This document shows positions 32,572-36,678 of a stretch of 36,678 bases of DNA, one piece after another (position 1 is the first letter of the stretch; every line of letters starts with the position of its first letter). The stretch lies in NCBI GenBank assembly GCA_003133645.1, contig PKYI01000010.1:638-37315 (forward strand), given 5' to 3'. A program made the translations under genes and the position numbers. The notes under the pieces are model-generated. The model worked only from the letters and a program-made list of their open reading frames with translations. It was not told the origin of the DNA and did no database searches. The stretch is from Acidobacteriota bacterium (GTDB taxonomy: Bacteria > Acidobacteriota > Thermoanaerobaculia > Thermoanaerobaculales > Thermoanaerobaculaceae).

Positions 32572-33695
32572 TCGTCGAGCTTCCTTCCGGTCATCGACAC
32601 GAACAGGGTCTCCAGGCTCGGGGGAGCGAGGTGGATGTCGCGCACCGCGCGCCCGCCCGACTCCGCCGCCTTGATCAGCGGAGGAATGACCTCACCTCCC
32701 CGCTCCGCCCACCCCCGCAAGACGGCGCCGGCCGCCTCCAGACGTATCATCCCGGTCACCTCCCCGGCCGCCGCAAGCACTTCGCCGGCGTCGCCGTCCA
32801 GCATCAGCTCCACGAGCGTCCCGCCGGGAACTCGTGACTTCAGCGCGGTGGGCGTGTCGAGCGCCAGCAGCCGCCCCCGGTCGACGATGGCGAGCCGCTC
32901 GCATAGCCGGTCCGCCTCCTCCATGTAATGAGTCGTGAGGACGATCGTCCGGCCCTCGGCGTGGAGCGTCCGCAGAATGTCCCACAGGTCGAGGCGCGCC
33001 TGAGGATCGAGGCCGACCGTCGGCTCGTCGAGGAAGAGCGCGATCGGGTCGTGGATGAGCGCACGCGCGACCATCAGGCGCTGCTGCTGCCCGCCGGAGA
33101 GCTGGTCCACCTTGGCGTCGCCCCGTTGCCCGAGCCCGAAGCGGTCGAGCAGCGCGCGCGCCCGGGTCATCGCCTCGCCCAGGCCGATACCGAAGTAGGT
33201 CGCGTGGTACACGAGGTTTTCGAGCGCCGTGAGCACTCGGTCGGGGTTAGGCCGCTGGGGCACCACGCCGATCCGGCGGCGGACACCGACCGGGTCCTCG
33301 ACCACCGACACGCCGCCGACCGAGGCGCCGCCCGACGTCGGCCTCACGCGCGTGGTCAGTATCCCGATCGTGGTGGTCTTCCCCGCACCGTTGGGGCCGA
33401 GCAGGCCGAAGAACTCGCCGCTCGCGACGTCGAGGTCCAGGCCCTCCAGCGCGACGATCTCGCGCGGCGCCTCGGCACCGGCCACCGGCGCGGGACCCCC
33501 GCCCCCGGGGGCGCCGTTCGGACCTCCACGCCGACGCCGCCCGCGGGGCAGCACGTAGACCTTGCGGAGGGCCCGGGTCTCAATCCTCGCCAAGCCCTCG
33601 CCCGGGGAACGGTGGACGGTCCCCGGCGCCGGCGAAACTCGCTCACCCTCGCCGACACTCACGGCGGCAGCACCGATGCCCAACGTCTGCGCCAT
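32568..33695 (-). CDS. ABC-2 exporter ATPase with a low-complexity insert
   Basis: A 375-residue ATPase (DrrA/NodI-like). Walker A GPNGAGKTT starts at residue 100, the Q-loop is in VVPQRPNPD, the signature is LSGGQQQ, Walker B is ALFLDEPT and the H-loop is in LTTHYMEE. Between the first strand (about 45-50) and EIVALEGLDLDV lies an insert of about 28 residues rich in Gly, Arg and Pro, not seen in typical family members. The C-terminal region is a DUF4162-like tail. ATG 33695 is placed five bases after GGAGG; ATG 33698 is adjacent. Frames open further upstream, but that part overlaps a gene remnant on the other strand and shows no family match. Confidence 0.92.
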   Translation of the reverse strand: MAQTLGIGAAAVSVGEGERVSPAPGTVHRSPGEGLARIETRALRKVYVLPRGRRRRGGPNGAPGGGGPAPVAGAEAPREIVALEGLDLDVASGEFFGLLGPNGAGKTTTIGILTTRVRPTSGGASVGGVSVVEDPVGVRRRIGVVPQRPNPDRVLTALENLVYHATYFGIGLGEAMTRARALLDRFGLGQRGDAKVDQLSGGQQQRLMVARALIHDPIALFLDEPTVGLDPQARLDLWDILRTLHAEGRTIVLTTHYMEEADRLCERLAIVDRGRLLALDTPTALKSRVPGGTLVELMLDGDAGEVLAAAGEVTGMIRLEAAGAVLRGWAERGGEVIPPLIKAAESGGRAVRDIHLAPPSLETLFVSMTGRKLDE

Positions 33696-33801
33696 CATCT
33701 CCTCCCGCACCTGCAACCGTTGGCGGAGCGCCGTTCTTCTCGCTCCGCTGCCGGGCATCTCGATCTCGCTGACCTGCCCCGGGAAACTGGACCAGCGGTA
33801 G

Positions 33802-33987
33802 GTTGAGGATCGGGAAGCCGGGCGTCTGATGCTGTCCACAATGATGGACGCGGGCATGGCAAGCCGGCGGGTGGGGTACCTCTCCGCGTCCCAATTCAGC
33901 AGGGAGTACGGCCGCACCTTCGGGAACACGCCGAAGAGGGACATCGCCCGGCTGTGCGAACACGTGGACGCGGTCGCTGAAGCATAG
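33802..33987 (+). pseudogene. Remnant of an AraC-family transcriptional regulator (C-terminal end)
   Basis: The plus strand at 33802-33987 reads 61 codons to TAG. Its middle, [19 protein letters not shown], followed by [11 protein letters not shown], is the second helix-turn-helix of AraC-type regulators. REAGRLML in front matches the usual REARRLML. The frame is closed by a TAG at 33799-33801 and the rest of the regulator is absent: the sequence to the left is the exporter ATPase on the other strand. I infer a deletion scar; the regulator may once have been a neighbour of the exporter. Confidence 0.7.
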
Positions 33988-34085
33988 CGGATCTGCACAC
34001 GCCCCTTCTGCTGGCCCAGTAGTCGTCAACGCCCTGCTCGGCAGAGAACTTCTGCCGGCCAACGTGGCGCCGATCACGACTGCGA

Positions 34086-34676
34086 TCACGGTCGTCGAGC
34101 GCTCCTGTGGATTCTCTTCAAGAGCCAGGCCATGTTCTGGCCGAGGATCTTCATGGTCTGAATGCCCTCTTCGTCCTTCTCGACTTCGCCCTTTTCCCTC
34201 CCCACGCCGATGTTCCAGTAGATCGACCCTGGGACGATCATCTGGCCGATCAAGAAGAAATGGTTGATCGTGTCAAAGACGTGGGTCGCTCCCGCACGGC
34301 GCACTGCGACCACCGCGGCCCCGACCTTGTGCTTGAAAAGGAAGTCATTGGCTCGTGAGACAAGGCCCGCCCGGTCGATGAGAGCTTTCATCTCGGTGGT
34401 GACGTCGCTGAAGTAGGTGGGAGATCCCAGGATGATCCCATCGGCTTCCATCATCTTGCCGATGCATTCATTGGCAAAGTCGTTCTTGACACTGCACTGC
34501 TTGTCCTTGTTTGCGAAGCACTTGTAGCAGGCTCGGCAACCGTGGATCTCCTTGCCTGCGAGCTGGATCAACTCGGTCTCGATGCCCTCGGCTTCCAGTT
34601 CCGCGAATACGTGGTTGATCAGGATCGCCGTGTTCCCGTCCTTGCGCGCGCTGCCGCTGATCCCTACGACTTTCAT
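34086..34676 (-). CDS. Flavodoxin-like iron-sulfur flavoprotein / NAD(P)H:FMN oxidoreductase
   Basis: A 196-residue protein of the flavodoxin-fold NADPH-dependent FMN reductase superfamily. FMN phosphate loop: [10 protein letters not shown] (about 7-16); [10 protein letters not shown] forms the second FMN contact. The cysteine run [15 protein letters not shown] is CX2CX2CX7C, the compact cluster motif of iron-sulfur flavoproteins from anaerobes. ATG 34676 follows AAGGAG by about 8 nt and starts right at the flavodoxin strand MKVVGISGS; the ATG 24 nt upstream adds only charged residues. GC is near 50% in places, well below neighbours (about 70%), and codon choice differs, which suggests acquisition from a lower-GC organism. 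Likely a redox or oxidative-stress enzyme; partner unknown. Confidence 0.88.
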   Translation of the reverse strand: MKVVGISGSARKDGNTAILINHVFAELEAEGIETELIQLAGKEIHGCRACYKCFANKDKQCSVKNDFANECIGKMMEADGIILGSPTYFSDVTTEMKALIDRAGLVSRANDFLFKHKVGAAVVAVRRAGATHVFDTINHFFLIGQMIVPGSIYWNIGVGREKGEVEKDEEGIQTMKILGQNMAWLLKRIHRSARRP

Positions 34677-34955
34677 GATCTCTCTCCTTCGTTTGGCCAC
34701 TGCTATTCAAGTCCTTTCCCTACCCCGTCTCAATGGTATCAGGGCCCTCGCCGATCCTCTGGGTGACCTGCCCCCGGGTTGCGGAGCAGAGCGTATCGTA
34801 GTTAGTCCTCTCGGTGCGGCCGCCGGGCCGAGCGGAGCGAAGCCAGGTGGCGGGGATGAGCAGACGGGTTCCTTGCCACCGCCTGCCCCTTTCTCGGTCC
34901 GGCTGAAGGACCCCCATCTCGCAGCTGAGGATCGGGACAGACGATTCCGCGGCTC

Positions 34956-35963
34956 TCAGACGAAGCCGGCGATGGGGTGAGGCACGTAAGGCGCCTCTAG
35001 CGCCGCCACCTCGTCGTGCGAGAGCTGCGCGCCGAGGGCCGCCACCGCCGCCTCCAAGTGCTCCAGCTTGGTCGCGCCCACGATCGGGGCGGTCACGCCG
35101 TCCTTCTGGAGCAGCCAGGCGAGGGCGATCTGCGCGTGCGGCAGCTTGCGGGTCCTCGCCACCGTGTCGAGCGCGGCGATGACCCGCTCGTCGGCCTCGG
35201 ACATCGCCGAGTAGAGCGTCTTGCCGAAGCGGTCCGTCTCCGAACGCTTCGTTTCCATCGCCTTTGGCGGCCGGGCCAGGTGACCGCGCGCCAGGGGGCT
35301 CCACGGGATCAGTCCGACGCCCTGGTCCAGGCACAGCGGCACCATCTCGCGCTCCTCCTCGCGATACAGCAGGTTGTAGTGGTTCTGCATGGACACGAAG
35401 CGCGTCCAGCCGTGCTTCTCGGCGACGTGCTGCGCCTTGGCGAACTGCCAGGCGTGCATCGACGAGGCCCCCAGGTAGCGCGCCTTGCCCATGCGGACGA
35501 CGTCGTGCAGCGCCTCCATCGTCTCCTCGATTGGCGTCGCGGGGTCCCAGCGATGGATCTGGTAGAGGTCGACGTAGTCGATCCCGAGCCGCCTGAGGCT
35601 GGCGTCGATCTCGTGGAGGATCGCCTTTCGCGACAGCCCGCCGCCGTTCGGGCCGGGCCGCATCACTCCGTGGACCTTGGTGGCGATGACGACATCTTCG
35701 CGGTGGGCGAACTCGCGCAGCGCGCGGCCGGTGATCTCCTCACTGGCCCCGAACGAGTAGACGTTGGCCGTGTCGAAGAAGTTGATGCCCAGCTCGACGG
35801 CGCGCTTGAAAAACGGACGCGCTTCGTCCTCCTTCAGCGCCCACTGCCAGCGCATCGTCGAGCCGGCCACCGTCGCACCTGGATCACCGTAGCTCATGCA
35901 GCCAAGACAGATCCGGGAGACGGTGAGACCGGTGTTGCCCAGGCGCGCGTAGTCCATGGTCAT
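34956..35963 (-). CDS. Aldo/keto reductase
   Basis: A 335-residue NADPH-dependent carbonyl reductase of the aldo/keto reductase superfamily (YajO/YghZ-like). The barrel opener LGNTGLTVSRICLGCMSYG is typical. The catalytic tetrad is visible: Asp in FFDTANVYSFG with Tyr in the same motif, Lys in IATKVHG and His in LYQIHRWDP. SPLARGHLARP and, near the end, IVGATKLEHLE mark the NADPH-binding C-terminal region. ATG 35963 follows AGGAGG by 5 nt; the in-frame extension further upstream has no family match. It is monocistronic as far as the window shows. Physiological substrate unknown; many members detoxify reactive aldehydes or ketones. Confidence 0.93.
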   Translation of the reverse strand: MTMDYARLGNTGLTVSRICLGCMSYGDPGATVAGSTMRWQWALKEDEARPFFKRAVELGINFFDTANVYSFGASEEITGRALREFAHREDVVIATKVHGVMRPGPNGGGLSRKAILHEIDASLRRLGIDYVDLYQIHRWDPATPIEETMEALHDVVRMGKARYLGASSMHAWQFAKAQHVAEKHGWTRFVSMQNHYNLLYREEEREMVPLCLDQGVGLIPWSPLARGHLARPPKAMETKRSETDRFGKTLYSAMSEADERVIAALDTVARTRKLPHAQIALAWLLQKDGVTAPIVGATKLEHLEAAVAALGAQLSHDEVAALEAPYVPHPIAGFV

Positions 35964-36307
35964 GATGGCCTCCTCGGCGTGGGTCGGGCTTTCGTCGCCT
36001 CGCGCGACACCCCCCGCGACGATCTTACAACGGCTCCGGCGGCACGAAGCTGCCACGAACCAGGCCGAACGCCAACAACTCCGCCAGCCACGCCGCTACA
36101 ATCACCCAAGCCGAGAAAGGGAATTTCTATCCCTTATCCCTAACTCTCATTTTCTTTCGCCAGGAGCCTGGAGCCGGCCCCTGCGCGGCATGAGCACCGC
36201 GTGCACGGCGCTGGGCTCCCCCGGCAACGTCGCGCAGGCGGACGATCCGGGCAGCCAGTAGCGCGCCCTCGGCGCCCGCGCTACTCTCGGCGCCGAGGAG
36301 AGAGCGC
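35964..36307 (+). other. 344-bp intergenic stretch between divergent reductase genes
   Basis: It holds control sequences for both neighbours. A possible -10 for the aldo/keto reductase (minus strand, TAAGAT at 36022-36027) lies about 60 nt before its start. On the plus strand TACAAT is at 36097-36102. An AT-richer patch at 36105-36165 contains a small hairpin (AAGGGA with TCCCTT). Before the nitroreductase come TACTCT (36282-36287) and GAGGAGA. No tRNA or small-RNA gene is recognised. Confidence 0.45.
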
Positions 36308-36600
36308 ATGGACCTCGAGACCGCCATCCGCACCCGCAGGAGCATCCGCAAGTTCACCACCGCGCCCGTCACCGACGAGACGATCCGCGAGCTGCTCGAC
36401 GTCGCCCGCTGGGTGCCGTCGTGGGGCAACACGCAGTGCTGGAGCGTGCACGTGATCGGCGGCGCGGCCCTCGAGCGACTGCGCGCCGCCTACCGCGACG
36501 CCTTGGAGCGCAAGGCGGAGCGGCGCTTCGACGTCCCGCCGCACCGCCCCGACTGGCCGGCGCCCATGCGCGCGCGCACGCAGCGGCTGCTCGCGGCGCG
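36308..36600 (+). CDS. Nitroreductase-family flavoprotein (5' part only)
   Basis: The first 97 codons of an FMN-dependent nitroreductase. MDLETAIRTRRSIRKFTTAPV carries the family's RRSxRKF FMN-phosphate motif (seen here in the first 16 residues), followed by ELLDVARWVPSWGNTQCW, the usual APSxxNxQPW region with a Val and Cys variation. GAGGAGA lies 8 nt before the ATG. The reading frame stays open past 36600, but from there the sequence is the exact inverted copy of what came before, so the later residues (ASSRCVRARMG and on) are not believed. Such enzymes reduce nitro compounds, quinones or flavins with NAD(P)H. Confidence 0.85.
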
Positions 36601-36678
36601 CGCCGCGAGCAGCCGCTGCGTGCGCGCGCGCATGGGCGCCGGCCAGTCGGGGCGGTGCGGCGGGACGTCGAAGCGCCG
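36521..36678. repeat. Perfect 158-bp palindrome at the window end (probable assembly fold-back)
   Basis: Bases 36521-36599 are the exact reverse complement of 36600-36678: two 79-bp arms with no spacer. The left arm is good nitroreductase coding sequence; the right arm is not. A natural perfect palindrome of this size with no loop is unstable in cells and would break the gene. A chimeric read or assembler fold-back at a contig end is far more likely. Confidence 0.9.

Noticed and set aside
33699-33998. N-terminal extension of the exporter ATPase by about 100 residues
   Set aside because: The extension lies opposite the AraC remnant and has no ABC similarity, while a good ribosome site precedes ATG 33695.
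36190-36261. A 23-codon ORF before the nitroreductase
   Set aside because: No ribosome site, no motif, and no special placement relative to a promoter.
36601-36678. Nitroreductase reading frame after 36600
   Set aside because: It is translated from the inverted copy of the preceding bases, so it does not represent the true gene.
1-36678. tRNA, rRNA, riboswitch or CRISPR signals
   Set aside because: Reading for T-loop GGTTCGA contexts, spaced direct repeats and known riboswitch cores gave only isolated fragments inside coding sequence.

Overview
The window is about 36.7 kb of very GC-rich bacterial DNA carrying 24 protein-coding genes with good support, two of them cut by the window edges. 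The mix fits Acidobacteriota best: a TonB-dependent receptor with an N-terminal carboxypeptidase-regulatory-like domain, a 1,091-residue Asp-box (VPS10/sialidase-like) exoprotein, a membrane Ser/Thr kinase with extracytoplasmic repeats, an M28 peptidase with a PA-like insert and a multihaem cytochrome complex. That placement is inference from gene content. No rRNA, tRNA, CRISPR array or intact insertion sequence was seen.

Layout. 1-2.85 kb (+): end of an energy-coupling-factor metal transporter (cbiQ, then cbiO with a histidine-rich tail) and a GMC oxidoreductase. 2.86-5.95 kb (-): aldehyde dehydrogenase, glycine-rich secreted protein, single-domain response regulator. 6.1-7.6 kb (+): oligopeptide/nickel-type binding lipoprotein. 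7.6-13.0 kb (-): small six-cysteine secreted protein, sensor-like Ser/Thr kinase, BaiN/HI0933-type flavoprotein and a peroxiredoxin. 13.2-18.3 kb (+): MacB-type permease, MetX-like periplasmic hydrolase, cyclophilin lipoprotein, DUF2339-like membrane protein. 18.65-21.96 kb (+): three overlapping genes for a quinone-linked redox complex (Tat-exported 4x[4Fe-4S] protein, NrfD-type membrane subunit, 13-haem cytochrome c). 22.0-22.1 kb: a palindromic, MITE-like element. 22.2-30.2 kb (-): Asp-box exoprotein, M28 peptidase, TonB-dependent receptor and a small His/Cys protein. 30.6-31.5 kb (+): uppP. 31.8-33.7 kb (-): ABC-2 exporter pair. 33.8-34.0 kb: remnant of an AraC regulator. 34.1-36.0 kb (-): iron-sulfur-flavoprotein-like gene of lower GC and an aldo/keto reductase. 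36.3 kb to end (+): start of a nitroreductase running into a perfect 158-bp palindrome.

The strongest discovery is the peroxiredoxin at 12315-13031. Its peroxidatic cysteine codon is an in-frame TGA, followed at the right distance by a hairpin with a GGUC apical loop like the E. coli fdhF SECIS. The gene therefore very probably encodes a selenocysteine peroxiredoxin. The position usually held by the resolving cysteine is Thr, so it looks like a 1-Sec enzyme. Ordinary gene calling splits it into two false genes of 88 and 151 residues.

Other threads. Several genes have a -10 hexamer (TAGACT, TACACT, TACAGT) only 6-9 nt before the start codon, which points to frequent leaderless transcription. 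One of these has a complete TTGACC-17-TAGACT promoter. Respiratory, redox-defence and metal-handling genes dominate, suggesting a flexible respiratory lifestyle with a need for selenium and probably cobalt or nickel. The terminal palindrome is most likely an assembly fold-back, so sequence after about 36600 should not be trusted.
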